Source: CAYQJS01 sp964417895 (GTDB lineage: Bacteria; Chloroflexota; UBA6077; SHYK01). Taken from it: DNA of 64,000 nucleotides. Numbering within the stretch: the first letter of the stretch is position 1; each line of letters starts with the position of its first letter. The translations under genes were made by a program, and so were the position numbers. Location of the stretch: positions 95,862 to 159,861 of the forward strand of contig CAYQJS010000005.1 in the NCBI GenBank assembly GCA_964417895.1, read 5' to 3'. Positions 52,119 to 60,677 of this stretch are shown here, piece after piece. The notes beneath the pieces are model-generated. The model was not told the DNA's origin, did not search any database, and saw only the letters and a list, made by a program, of their open reading frames with translations.

Positions 52119-52925
52119 TTAGCCCAGAAACTCCGCGACAACGTTGCAGAACTCCTCGGTGTTCTCGTAGTGGACCTGGTGAGCGCCCTCCTGGATGATG
52201 TGGAGGCGTGAGCCCGGAACGAGGCTCTGGAGCCTTTCACCCGACTCGCTCGACGGGTCGCCCTTGCCGAGCAGGAGCAGGGTGGGGACTACGATGTGCG
52301 GCAGGCGTCTCAGCAGGTTGAAGCGCACTCGGTTAGCAGGGTCCGCCATGGTTTTCATCATCTGGCCATATGCGTCGGCGAAACCCGGCTCGTGGAGCCT
52401 GTGGAGCTTCTCCTGGATCAGAGCCTCCCGCTCTGCCTCGCTGAGGGAGCTTGCAACGCGCTCGATTGCCTGCCGCACCCGGTCCTCGCTCGGGACCTCG
52501 AATTGCGCCAGTCGGTTATTTGCCGCGCCGTGGAACCCGGGGTTGCCGGTCATCACCAACTTATCCACTCGGTTCGGGCTCTCGTAGGCGAATAAACCGG
52601 CGATCCAGCCCCCCATTGTGGCGCCCACAACGTGGCTGCTCTCGAGACCCAGGGCGTCCTGGAACTCGCGGATGTGGTCGGTCATGTATGGGAACGCATC
52701 CACGTTGTCGCGTGTGTCGCCGGGCGGCCAGTTGATGAAGTCGGGCGCCAGTGTGCGGTATCGCGCGCTGAGCCGATCCATAACGGGCCGGAAGTCGTCG
52801 GCGCCGCCTGCCACGGCGGCGCCGTGGAGCAGGATGACAGGGTGCCCCGTCCCCGCTTCCAGGTAGCGAGTCTTGCCGTGGCTCAGCATAACGTCCTTGC
52901 TCGTGACCACCGCTGTTGTTGCCAT
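52119..52925 (-). CDS. alpha/beta hydrolase-fold protein with Thr at the nucleophile position
   Basis: A 268-residue paralogue of the hydrolase at 37370 with the same architecture (VILLHGAAVAGG, PDFINWPPGDTR, LLLLGKGDPS, EGAHQVHYEN). The nucleophile-elbow motif is GATMGG, with Thr103 where the paralogue has Ser90. Acid and His are kept. A Thr there is rare and usually lowers hydrolase activity, so it may be inactive or have another chemistry. The start at 52925 has AAGGAGAG upstream and is preferred over 53081. Confidence 0.88.
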   Translation of the reverse strand: MATTAVVTSKDVMLSHGKTRYLEAGTGHPVILLHGAAVAGGADDFRPVMDRLSARYRTLAPDFINWPPGDTRDNVDAFPYMTDHIREFQDALGLESSHVVGATMGGWIAGLFAYESPNRVDKLVMTGNPGFHGAANNRLAQFEVPSEDRVRQAIERVASSLSEAEREALIQEKLHRLHEPGFADAYGQMMKTMADPANRVRFNLLRRLPHIVVPTLLLLGKGDPSSESGERLQSLVPGSRLHIIQEGAHQVHYENTEEFCNVVAEFLG

Positions 52926-53134
52926 TGCCCTCTCTCCTTTGATCAACGCCTCGGTTTCGCGCGTAACGCGGAAGCCGGCGCGCCTCCTCGCCTCGACAAC
53001 GCCTCGACCGCTGCGTCCGGGTCTGAGCGAGAAATACACCCGGCTGCATCCTCCCGTCAAATGACCGGGCGTCCAGCCCACCCAATGCCACCGCTAGAAC
53101 GGCAGGCTCCCCAGCACGAGGGCGCCACCAGCGG

Positions 53135-53288
53135 GCTAGTGGGGTCACTTCTCATGGAATCGCCATTGCGTCGGTTCTGTCGTTCGGTAGGGCGGGGGCT
53201 GGTCCCCGCCGTGGGGCTCTGTGGGCGCTCGCCGGGCGGGAGGCTCCGAGCCCTCCCCTACCGGACGAAGGCTACGTCCGCAGGAACT
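53135..53288. repeat. dispersed imperfect-palindrome repeat, family R3, copy 2
   Basis: The reverse complement of the element at 12480-12636, with matching ends (GCTAGTGGGGTCACTTCT at one side, GGACGAAGGCTACGTCC at the other). The central part differs by small indels. It fills the gap between the alpha/beta hydrolase and acetamidase genes. Inverted placement 40 kb apart makes the pair a possible recombination substrate. Confidence 0.85.
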
Positions 53289-53308
53289 GACCCGCCAGCG
53301 TCCGCCTT

Positions 53309-54352
53309 TCACTTGGCTACGAACACGCTTTTCGACAGGGCGGCGTGGACCCCCTGCCGCTGATCGACAACCTGCGTCACCGTGAAGTCCACTGCGACGC
53401 TCATCAGTGCGTAGGCGTCCTCGGCCGAAAGGCCCTGGTGGGTCGTCAGAAAATCGAGCATTTGAAGTGCGGCCTGGTACATCGCCTTGTTCAGGTCCTC
53501 GTGGTAGGCATGCACCATCCAGTGGGTCGGCGTGACCAGCAACTGGGTGCGCAACGGGAAGTCCTTGCGCAGCACGAACTGCAGCGTCACGTTCAGCGAG
53601 GCTTCGATGGCGGTCCCGCTGATCTCCCCATCACCCTGGGCCATGTGGGGGTCCCCTGCTGAGTACATCGCTCCGGGGACCAGCACCGGATAGCACATCG
53701 CCGTCCCGGCCCCGAAACGCCAGTTGTCGATGTTGCCGCCCCAGCGGGCTGGGGGGATGCTGCTGAAGCGTCCCGGCTCGTCGGGCGCCACGCCACCCGT
53801 CCCCAGGTGAGGACGCAGCGGTACCGCCACGCCCTTCAGCGCCGGCACTCGCCGTGCCGCCTCAGGTTCGATGATGGTCCCCGGGCCGATGGTGATCGGG
53901 GGGATCTCGAAAGCAAACCTTGCGCGCGCCAGCGCTAGATTGGCCCCGAACTCGAAGATGGTGGCTCGCCTGCGCTTTCCGAGATGCTCGTAGAGCAGAC
54001 CCGCGGGAGTCGACACGTTTGACCCATAGGGCAGCCGAGGCTGCATCCCCAGCACCCGCACCTCCAACGTGTCGCCCGGTTCTGCGTCCTCCACCTCGAT
54101 GGGCCCAGTCATGATGTGGGGGCCGGGGCCCCTGTCACGGACTTCCTGGTAGACACGCTGCACGCCATCGTCCATCAGCAAGTCGGGTGCGTCCCCCGCC
54201 CTGTGGGTCAGCGTCTCTAGCTCCACGATGTCGCCAGAGCGGATGCGCAGCCTCGGCGCGAGCGAGCCGTCAAAGTAGCCCCAGTGGACCGTCTCTGGGG
54301 TCGCCGGCAGATGATGCAGACGGGAGCGCTGCTGTGTGATGGATGCGGGCAT
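53309..54352 (-). CDS. acetamidase/formamidase family protein
   Basis: A 347-residue FmdA/AmdA-type amidohydrolase that releases ammonia from small amides. Typical segments are HWGYFDGSLAPRL, IEVEDAEPGDTLEVRVL, and the metal/active-site stretch AGDPHMAQGDGEISGTAIE. The start at 54352 (MPASITQQ) has GAGGAG upstream and is preferred over 54460. It stands apart from the LysR operons, between repeat R3 and the MOSC gene. It may serve nitrogen release from an amide substrate, in line with the amidase at 2025. Confidence 0.9.
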   Translation of the reverse strand: MPASITQQRSRLHHLPATPETVHWGYFDGSLAPRLRIRSGDIVELETLTHRAGDAPDLLMDDGVQRVYQEVRDRGPGPHIMTGPIEVEDAEPGDTLEVRVLGMQPRLPYGSNVSTPAGLLYEHLGKRRRATIFEFGANLALARARFAFEIPPITIGPGTIIEPEAARRVPALKGVAVPLRPHLGTGGVAPDEPGRFSSIPPARWGGNIDNWRFGAGTAMCYPVLVPGAMYSAGDPHMAQGDGEISGTAIEASLNVTLQFVLRKDFPLRTQLLVTPTHWMVHAYHEDLNKAMYQAALQMLDFLTTHQGLSAEDAYALMSVAVDFTVTQVVDQRQGVHAALSKSVFVAK

Positions 54353-54499
54353 CGTCAGATCTCCTCGTGTGGGCAGGTAGAGGGTATCGCAGGCCCACCG
54401 CTCAGGCGACACGTCACCAAGCCGCTCTACAGATTGGATTGATGCCCGGGGCCATCGCATACCTCCGTTGACATGAGAAATGGATTCGTTCGCGGTGGG

Positions 54500-55354
54500 T
54501 CATGCTGCCCGTCTGACAGCATCGCCGCGGCGAATCATGCCGCCCCGCACGACCGCCGCGTACACGCCGACCTCGACGTGGTTGTGCTCCGCCGCTGTGC
54601 GCAGGATGCCCGGATCTCTGGGGACATCGCCCTGCGGCAGGGTCGTCATGACACAGCGACCGCACGGCCCCGTGACGCTCAGGCGAACCTCATCGCCGAT
54701 GGCGAGCGTCTGGCCGATCCATGTGTTCTCGATGAAACCCCTCTCACCGGAGGCCGGCTGTACGACGATGTTGGGCCGAAAGCGCCGAACCTCAAAACGC
54801 CCTCGCGGGTACAGCTCGCTGAGGCGGTCGAGCGTCGCCGTTGTTAGCAGATGGACAACCGCACAGTCGAAGAACGTTCCCGCCGGCAGAGTGAAATCAG
54901 TGACGGCGTCGCGGAAGTCCAGGCCTTCCATGTCGGGCCAGTACTCTTCGGCTGTGCGGTCAGTAGAGGCGGACGACGTGGAATTCTCGTCGCCGCGCCC
55001 CACGGCATCCAGTATCACCTCCCGCCCGAGCGCCTGCGAGATGATCTGGCTGCAATCACCCTGCTCGCTGGTGACCATGGCGCCATCGGGCAGAGTAATG
55101 CGGATGGGGGCCGCCGGCGGCCGGGCGCGCGCAGGGTCGATGAAGGCCGCTCGGAAGTCGAAGAGGTGGGGCCACTTGCGGGGGTTTTTGGCGGTTGCGA
55201 CCTTTCCGTCCGCGCGATCCACCAGCGCGTAGGCGCGATCGCCGCGCAGTCCAAGCTCTGTCACCTCAGCGGCGTTCAGCTCCTCGCCGATCATCGACTT
55301 GACGGGATATCGCCACAGTGAACCAACTGCACCCAAATCGGGTGGTGCCGCCAT
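54500..55354 (-). CDS. MOSC-domain protein
   Basis: A 284-residue protein with an N-terminal MOSC_N beta barrel (GSLWRYPVKSMIGEELNAAEV, GLRGDRAYALVD) and a C-terminal MOSC domain (FRPNIVVQPASGE...GPCGRCVMTTLPQG). The conserved Cys is in GRCVMTT. MOSC proteins transfer sulfur or bind molybdenum cofactor, as in mARC N-hydroxylamine reductases and YiiM-like proteins. The start at 55354 has AAGGAGG upstream. No molybdoenzyme gene is nearby. Confidence 0.9.
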   Translation of the reverse strand: MAAPPDLGAVGSLWRYPVKSMIGEELNAAEVTELGLRGDRAYALVDRADGKVATAKNPRKWPHLFDFRAAFIDPARARPPAAPIRITLPDGAMVTSEQGDCSQIISQALGREVILDAVGRGDENSTSSASTDRTAEEYWPDMEGLDFRDAVTDFTLPAGTFFDCAVVHLLTTATLDRLSELYPRGRFEVRRFRPNIVVQPASGERGFIENTWIGQTLAIGDEVRLSVTGPCGRCVMTTLPQGDVPRDPGILRTAAEHNHVEVGVYAAVVRGGMIRRGDAVRRAA

Positions 55355-55416
55355 GCCCTCACCTCCTTCGCCTCTTAGATTGCTCACGGCAAGCGATCGA
55401 CCTCAACCACCGCACA

Positions 55417-55781
55417 TCAGCTTGCTTTCGGACGAGCTGGTTCGATCACGCGTCGCTTCCTCTCCCAGTTTGGCATGGCCCTAACGACCACGCTCAGCGG
55501 CGGGAGCGAGCATCCGAGCGTCCGGTCCGCTGCAGTGCGAGCTTCGGCGGCGGTCTCGAGCTTCCGACAGATGCTGGCAGGAATGGCATGGTCTAACGCA
55601 AGCGAAAGCCAGGACTGGTAGGTACTGCGCAAGTCGACACCGCAGTAGCAACAGGCCGTAACCCCGGTGATGAGGCGAAGGTCAGCCCGTACTCGCGGCG
55701 GCAATTCGCGCTGGATTGGGATCCGAGCAGCCGTCGTCCACGACCGGGAGATGCTAGGAATGGAGGGGCGATCATTGTCAT
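55417..55781 (-). pseudogene. HNH-endonuclease-like pseudogene, frameshifted and truncated
   Basis: The start region (ATG 55781 after GGAGG, MTMIAPP) and the core are in different frames: a one-base shift near 55750 is needed to reach SISRSWTTAARIPIQRELPPRVRADLRL and then CCYCGVDLRSTYQSW and LALDHAIPASI. CxxC and DH-x-x-P are the first half of an HNH zinc-finger nuclease. The second CxxC with the final His/Asn is missing, replaced by unrelated sequence from about 55550 down. Two disabling changes make it a pseudogene. Confidence 0.6.
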
Positions 55782-55817
55782 GGGTTCCTCCACGAGTTGT
55801 CTCCCCAACACCGGGTC

Positions 55818-55841
55818 AACCTGTGGAGCTCCAAAGGTTGC
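55818..55841. repeat. perfect nested hairpin
   Basis: CAACC-TG-TGGAGCTCCA-AA-GGTTG: outer arms CAACC/GGTTG enclose the palindrome TGGAGCTCCA. About 25 bp further on is the palindrome GTTGTTAGACAAC (55865-55877). The hairpin lies just upstream of the HNH pseudogene on its coding strand and downstream of the nuclease gene at 55883. Role unknown. Confidence 0.45.
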
Positions 55842-55882
55842 CCCCTTTTAGCAGCTTCAACGCGTTGTTAGACAACCCTCCC

Positions 55883-56629
55883 TCATTGTTTGACCACGAT
55901 GACTGACACGTTTCCCCTGCGTTCAAGGTCGCGTCTGAACTCCTGTTCGTCGCGAATGTACCCGGTGTCGTAGACGACGAAGAGGACGTTTCGATACGCC
56001 TTCGAGTAGGCCTCCACATCGGCGTTGATCTCATCGACGACGCCTTTCGTGCGACGGGTGCTGTTTACCAGCTTGACTTCAACGGCCAGACTGAGCTTGA
56101 GGAGAATGAAGTCGGGTACGAGCTCCTTGACCGACATCCTGACTCTACCCGTTTCCCGATCGTAGTCCTGCCCTTTGAGCAGGCCGCGACCGATAAGAAG
56201 CTGCTCAAGAGCGTCTTGGACGTCGCGTTCCTTCTCCGGCCGCCGGAATATTGCACTGCGTAGCCTTGCAGACAGAAAGTCGCGCAGGGCCGCAGTCTCG
56301 TCCTCTACCACACCGAGCTGGCTCTCCAACATCGCCCGCAGTAAGGACACGTTGGCGTGGACTGCCTCAAATATCTCCTGTTGTTGCATCGGCAGTGTGT
56401 CACCAGGCCCGGGGATCTTGTCTAGGTCGAAGAGATCGAGGATCGGTGGCAGCGAGACCTTCGTCGCTATCTCTTTGACCAGGTCGTTGTATTTGCGCGC
56501 GAACTGCTTGTAGCTGGTGTACTTCCAGAGGGAGGTGGGGTCGCTGGAGCGAAGGGAAATTTCCATCGTCCGTTGAAGCGCATCGGCCCACTTGACGTAT
56601 TCCCTTAAGGCCTCCTTGTTCTCCTCCAC
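55883..56629 (-). CDS. PD-(D/E)XK nuclease-domain protein (DpnII/MboI-like)
   Basis: A 248-residue protein. The N-terminal half (1-120) is helical and unassigned. The C-terminal half has PD172-173 in ELVPDFILL, then EVK at 184-186 in LAVEVKLVN, followed by VVDEINADVEAYSKAYRNVLFVVYD; this is the PD-(D/E)XK core of DpnII-like or defence-associated nucleases. All catalytic residues are visible. No methyltransferase lies beside it, so it is not an obvious restriction pair. It may be a stand-alone defence or repair nuclease. Confidence 0.75.
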   Translation of the reverse strand: MEENKEALREYVKWADALQRTMEISLRSSDPTSLWKYTSYKQFARKYNDLVKEIATKVSLPPILDLFDLDKIPGPGDTLPMQQQEIFEAVHANVSLLRAMLESQLGVVEDETAALRDFLSARLRSAIFRRPEKERDVQDALEQLLIGRGLLKGQDYDRETGRVRMSVKELVPDFILLKLSLAVEVKLVNSTRRTKGVVDEINADVEAYSKAYRNVLFVVYDTGYIRDEQEFRRDLERRGNVSVIVVKQ

Positions 56630-56739
56630 CCGCGCTCCTTTGGGCTGTCTAAACGCCGAGCATCACCTGCGAAGGCACCTAAGGTATACGTCGGCCCGAC
56701 GACCATGACAGCGGCACCTTCGTCGCGTGCATGCGCATG

Positions 56740-57474
56740 TTAACCATAGCTAGGGAACACCGTCGTCAAGCGGTCCCAATGGTAATCGAGGTTCGCAACG
56801 TAGAAGACCGAATCGAGTTCAGAATCACCGTCGCCAAAGAGAACGCCGGATCGCATCGCCTCATAATTCGCACTTAGGTCGGGCACCACGATGCTTTCCC
56901 AGGGAGTCCGCCGAATCCGAACGGCCTCAACGGCCCCGCCTCTTCGTGGTGCGCCGAACGCTATAAAGAGTTCCGTCAGAAAGGAGTGAGCGGCTGGCAG
57001 CGTCGCGAACCGCGACGTCTTAGGCAGACTCTTGCTCGCGGCGGCTATGTTGTAGCTCGCATCAATGGAAGCAGCTTCGTTGCGTCTTGGCCGCAAGGAG
57101 AACCGGACGAATCCATCCGAGATCGTCCACGACACATCCGCCAGGTGAAACCGGAAGAACGTTAGCAAGTTACCTACAGCTACTACGATGCCATTGTCGG
57201 CATCGCTTCTGAGAAAGTAGACACCTCGCTCAGTTCCGCATCTCACGACTGCGCGATATACGACTTGCGTGTAGGTGACGCCGAGTGCCGAGGGGAACGG
57301 AGCGGGACGCATGTCGTGCATCTCAGCGATCACGACGGATAGGAACGCCCAACCGTCGTGCAAGTCCGGTCGAAGGTACGCCGGCAAACGGGCGGAAAGT
57401 GCCGCCGGACGGACAGCGAAATTAGCGAGAAAACACCGCCGGAACACGGTCTTCACCGGGACGGGGTGGACCAT
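56740..57474 (-). CDS. DUF2071/YqjF-like protein
   Basis: A 244-residue protein of the DUF2071 (YqjF) group, which shares the acetoacetate decarboxylase-like fold. Marks are an early RRCFLANFAVRPAALSARLPAYL, then DGWAFLSVVIAEM, and YTQVVYRAVVRCG. The C-terminal domain is less conserved. Function is unknown in the family. ATG 57474 is chosen over TTG 57492. Its 5' end lies against the pseudogene at 57484-58030, so its own promoter is unclear. Confidence 0.7.
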   Translation of the reverse strand: MVHPVPVKTVFRRCFLANFAVRPAALSARLPAYLRPDLHDGWAFLSVVIAEMHDMRPAPFPSALGVTYTQVVYRAVVRCGTERGVYFLRSDADNGIVVAVGNLLTFFRFHLADVSWTISDGFVRFSLRPRRNEAASIDASYNIAAASKSLPKTSRFATLPAAHSFLTELFIAFGAPRRGGAVEAVRIRRTPWESIVVPDLSANYEAMRSGVLFGDGDSELDSVFYVANLDYHWDRLTTVFPSYG

Positions 57475-57483
57475 TCGCCAGCG

Positions 57484-58030
57484 TCGCGGCAAGGATCGCC
57501 TAGCCGCGCTTGAGCGCGGAAAGTCGTTGCTTTCGAGTCAAGTTGGCAAGCCGCAGCGAGATGTGCTGCCGCGGTACGTTGGTCAATGGCCACCTCCAGG
57601 TCGTGGACGAGTCCGACGAGTTCGGGGTCGGCGCCGTCTGGCGCAAGGTTGGGCGGAGGAATCGGTTGTACCTCCGCCTGTAGAGGATGACCACGCGGAA
57701 TCCTTCTGGGGTGAGCCGGTAGCGATTCGTGCGTGGCTGGCGCTCCACCCGTAGGTGATCACTCGGGTGTGGAACCATCCCAGGTCCGCTTGGTCACCTG
57801 CCGCCCGAAGATCAGTTGCACTTGGTCTGGGCGTCCCGGGTCCGAGATTCCCCCGGTAAGCGGTCGGTCCATTACCTGAGTCAGGGAGAGCTCCACCTGC
57901 AGGATGGACAGGTCGTACCGATAGCCGGTCCGTCGGTCCTCCTCACTGAAGGGGTGGAGGAGGATCGCCAGCCACTTGCGAAAGAGCGCGTCGATGTGCT
58001 CGGCCGATGTCCGGCGAAGGCGTTACGATG
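57484..58030 (-). pseudogene. fragmented gene of a large protein with a winged-helix tail
   Basis: Three pieces of one ancestral frame can be followed on the minus strand. A: AEHIDALFRKWLAILLHPFSEEDRR...GYRYDLSILQVELSLTQVMDRPL, then GRPDQVQLIFGRQV (58012 to about 57790). B: ERQPRTNRYRLTPEGFRVVILY (about 57745-57670). C: in another frame, DPELVGLVHDLEVAID (about 57620-57580). Several hundred residues between A and B are missing and there is a shift between B and C. The intact family is a hypothetical protein I recall from actinobacteria and Chloroflexota, ending in a winged helix; its function is not known to me. It is a relic. Confidence 0.65.
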
Positions 58031-58255
58031 GGTTGCCCCATGGGCCTACCTTACTCTCCATTGTGCCCTGGCCTCAAGGATCGAACGACGGGCGCTGAGC
58101 GGCCGGATGGATGCAGTACTCCCCGCTTCCGCCTGAGGGACTGCATCGAGGGAGATCTGCGTGGAGGACCGTGCTCCTGGCGGAGACGATCGACGATTTC
58201 GAAGGTGCCGAGCAACTCGTCTACCACCTCCACGATGGTGCGACGGTGACCGCGC

Positions 58256-58285
58256 TTGACAGCGTTCGCAACGGATCGCTAGGCT
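58256..58285 (+). promoter_or_regulatory. candidate promoter of the VOC/LLM pair
   Basis: TTGACA (58256-58261), an 18-bp spacer and TAGGCT (58280-58285), about 68 bp before the VOC start. The -35 is consensus, the -10 is weak. The rest of 58031-58352 shows only GC-rich hairpins near 58297-58330 and no gene. Confidence 0.4.
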
Positions 58286-58352
58286 TGCTGCGCCGGCCCG
58301 CTGTGGCGGGCCCGCCCTTATGGCCCGCCCGGTCTCGAAGGAGGTAACAGCA

Positions 58353-58775
58353 GTGGCGCTGGTAAACGCGAACGGCCTGACCCATTTCTCGCTTCCCGCG
58401 AACGACGTCGAAGAATCGCTCCGCTTCTACACCGAAGTTCTGGGGATGAAGTTCCGCGGCAACGTCGGCGCCGCCGGGCGCTGCGTCGTGGCCGGAGATA
58501 TCAATGTCATCCTGGTGGGGCGAAGCGAGCCTCGACCCATCGAGGAGATGCAGCAGCACAACGGCTCTCTTTGCCATCAGGCTTTCCAGGTCTCCAGCGA
58601 CGACTTCGACCGGGCGCTGGAGAGCTTCATCGAGCACGGCGTACGCATCGACGGCGAGGTAGAGTGGCGGAAGACGGGCACGTTCAACGGTCGGTCGCTC
58701 TATTTCTTCGACCCGACGGGTAACCGTCTCGAGATCAATGATCCCAATCCGCCATTCTGGCCGGAGGGGATGTAG
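58353..58775 (+). CDS. VOC-family protein, small
   Basis: A 140-residue single VOC protein. It opens NGLTHFSLPANDVEESLRFYTEVLG, with a central CHQAFQVSSDDFDRALE strand-helix and the ending FFDPTGNRLEINDP, giving His, His and Glu as metal ligands. GTG 58353 follows AAGGAGGT with a good gap and is preferred over an upstream frame. It lies 66 bp before the LLM oxidoreductase gene and probably shares a transcript. It could be a dioxygenase, an isomerase or an antibiotic-binding protein; nothing decides this. Confidence 0.82.
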   Translation: MALVNANGLTHFSLPANDVEESLRFYTEVLGMKFRGNVGAAGRCVVAGDINVILVGRSEPRPIEEMQQHNGSLCHQAFQVSSDDFDRALESFIEHGVRIDGEVEWRKTGTFNGRSLYFFDPTGNRLEINDPNPPFWPEGM

Positions 58776-58841
58776 ATGGGCGGCCATGCGGCCACCCGTG
58801 GGCGCCGCGGGTAGGCCCGGGCCTACGTAGAGGGCTACGCC

Positions 58842-59981
58842 ATGCGGTTCGGGGCGCACTATCTTCCCACCTACGTGCCCGATCTGGATGGGCCGGCGTC
58901 CGAGTTCTATCGGCGGATGTTCCGCCAGATGGACCTGCTCGACGAGTTGGGCTTCGACGACGTCTGGGTGACGGAGCACCATTTCCACGAGTACGGCGGG
59001 ACCATCCCCGATCCGCCCACGTTCCTGGCCGCCGTGGCGCGGACGACCTCGCGCATCCACCTGGGCGTCGCGGTGAGCGTACTGCCTCTGCACAACCCGT
59101 TACAGGCGGCCGAGTCTTACGCCATGGTGGACGTCATCTCTGAAGGGCGCCTGGAGCTGGGCATCGGCCGGGGCTCAACGCTTCCCGAGTTCCGGAGCCT
59201 GCGCGTCCCCTACGACGACACGGCCGTCCGCATGCGGGAGAGCGCTGAGATCATCCGTCAAGCCTGGTCGCAAGACTCCGTGACGTTCCGAGGCGAGCTG
59301 TTCGATTTTGCTGACGTCCGCGTGTTCCCCAGACCCGTGCAGCGGCCGCATCCCCCCATCTGGGTGGGCGCCTCGCGGAGTGACGACACTTTCCGCTGGG
59401 CAGGCGAGCGGGGCTTCCATCTCATGACGCTACCCTATATGTACGAGCCAGAGGTGCTTCAGCACTGGATCGGCGTGTACCGCCAGGAATTGGATAAAGC
59501 GGGGCACGACCCCGTACAGCGAGAGGTGCTCGGCAAGTTCCACATCTACGTGGCCGACAGCATGAGGGCGGCGCGCGAAGAGGCCGGGGCGTTCCTCGAG
59601 AACTACCGCGTCATCGCGGATGAGCGCATGGCGCAGTCCCGAAACGCGGCGCCTGGAACCGTACGGGTGGCCCGGCCGGGGGCTCCACGCGATATGGATG
59701 ACCAGGCGGCGCGCGGCAACGTCATCGCCGGCGACCCGGCGCGTTGCATCGAGATCATCCACCAGTGGCGCGAGCTGCTGGGGCTGACGACGATCTCGGG
59801 CACCTTCTACTTTGGCGGCATGCCGCCCGAGTTGGCCATCAAGAACATCCGCCTCTTCGCGGAGCGCGTCGCGCCCGCCTTCGATCGCCACGGGCCAAGC
59901 CAGACAGTGCCGGAGTCCAGCGCCGACGGCGTATCGGCGAAATCCTCGTCCGTTCGCACGGAAGCGTCAGGCCGCTCGTAG
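58842..59981 (+). CDS. LLM-class flavin-dependent oxidoreductase
   Basis: A 379-residue luciferase-like monooxygenase. It has MRFGAHYLPTY, then LGFDDVWVTEHHFHEYG and the flavin-side motif RIHLGVAVSVLPLHNPLQAAE, and GRLELGIGRGSTLPEF. This is the bacterial-luciferase group that uses reduced FMN (or F420 in related subfamilies). The last 25 residues are a Ser/Arg-rich tail not expected in the family and may come from read-through into spacer sequence. It may oxidise alkanesulfonates, amines or aromatic compounds. Such flavin enzymes are amplified in some Chloroflexota. Confidence 0.9.
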   Translation: MRFGAHYLPTYVPDLDGPASEFYRRMFRQMDLLDELGFDDVWVTEHHFHEYGGTIPDPPTFLAAVARTTSRIHLGVAVSVLPLHNPLQAAESYAMVDVISEGRLELGIGRGSTLPEFRSLRVPYDDTAVRMRESAEIIRQAWSQDSVTFRGELFDFADVRVFPRPVQRPHPPIWVGASRSDDTFRWAGERGFHLMTLPYMYEPEVLQHWIGVYRQELDKAGHDPVQREVLGKFHIYVADSMRAAREEAGAFLENYRVIADERMAQSRNAAPGTVRVARPGAPRDMDDQAARGNVIAGDPARCIEIIHQWRELLGLTTISGTFYFGGMPPELAIKNIRLFAERVAPAFDRHGPSQTVPESSADGVSAKSSSVRTEASGRS

Positions 59982-60044
59982 TCTGCGATTCATTCCCCCG
60001 GCCTGCGCCAAACTGAGGGCAACGAGGCGAACGAGAGGGCCTTG

Positions 60045-60677
60045 ATGACGACCGCTGCGACCGTATTCCCCGTTCTGGAGTCGGGCGACCACCTGTCGCG
60101 GGCCGAGTTCCACCGGCGCTATTGTGGCCGCCCCGACATCAAGAAAGCCGAGTTGGTGGAGGGAGTCGTGTACGTGGCGTCGCGGGTCCCGGCCGATCGC
60201 CACGGGGAGCAGCACGCTACCATCATCGGCTGGCTGGGGGCGTACCGCGCCCGACACCCCGGGCTTCGCCTCGGAAACAATGCCACGGTGCTCTTGGATG
60301 CCAACAACGAGGTGCAGCCGGATGCCTGCCTGTGGCGCGAGGAGCCGGGTGGGCCGCGGCTCAACGCGGACCACTACATCGAGGGCGCCCCCCAGCTCGT
60401 CGTGGAGGTGGCGGCCAGCTCCGCCGCCTACGACCTGCACACCAAGCTCCGGGCCTATCAACGTAACGGCGTCCAAGAGTACGTGGTCTGGCGCGTTCTC
60501 GACCATATGATCGACTGGTTCCGGCTGCGCGAGGGCGAGTACGTGTGGGTAGAGCCCGATGAGGATGGCGTCATCGAGAGCGAAGTGTTTCCGGGGCTCT
60601 GCCTGAACGTTCCAGCGCTGCTGGTCGATGACCTGCAAGCCGTGCCGATCGAGCTCGAGCGGCGGGCTCCACGCTAA
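60045..60677 (+). CDS. Uma2-family putative endonuclease (DUF820)
   Basis: A 210-residue protein of the Uma2/DUF820 group, a PD-(D/E)XK-like fold. Expected motifs are KKAELVEGVVY, VQPDACLW (Asp), LVVEVAASSAAYDLHTKLRAY (Glu and Lys) and VQEYVVW. The family is strongly expanded in cyanobacteria and Chloroflexota, with unknown role. ATG 60045 is used; TTG 60042 directly before it is possible. It lies alone between the LLM gene and the tRNA. Confidence 0.88.
   Translation: MTTAATVFPVLESGDHLSRAEFHRRYCGRPDIKKAELVEGVVYVASRVPADRHGEQHATIIGWLGAYRARHPGLRLGNNATVLLDANNEVQPDACLWREEPGGPRLNADHYIEGAPQLVVEVAASSAAYDLHTKLRAYQRNGVQEYVVWRVLDHMIDWFRLREGEYVWVEPDEDGVIESEVFPGLCLNVPALLVDDLQAVPIELERRAPR

Noticed and set aside
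55795..55877. Possible integron attC site (GTTAGAC core at 55867, with CTAACAACGCGTTGAAGC on the minus strand)
   Set aside because: The core triplets fit, but no matching inverse core at the right distance was found, there is no integrase gene, and only one site is seen.
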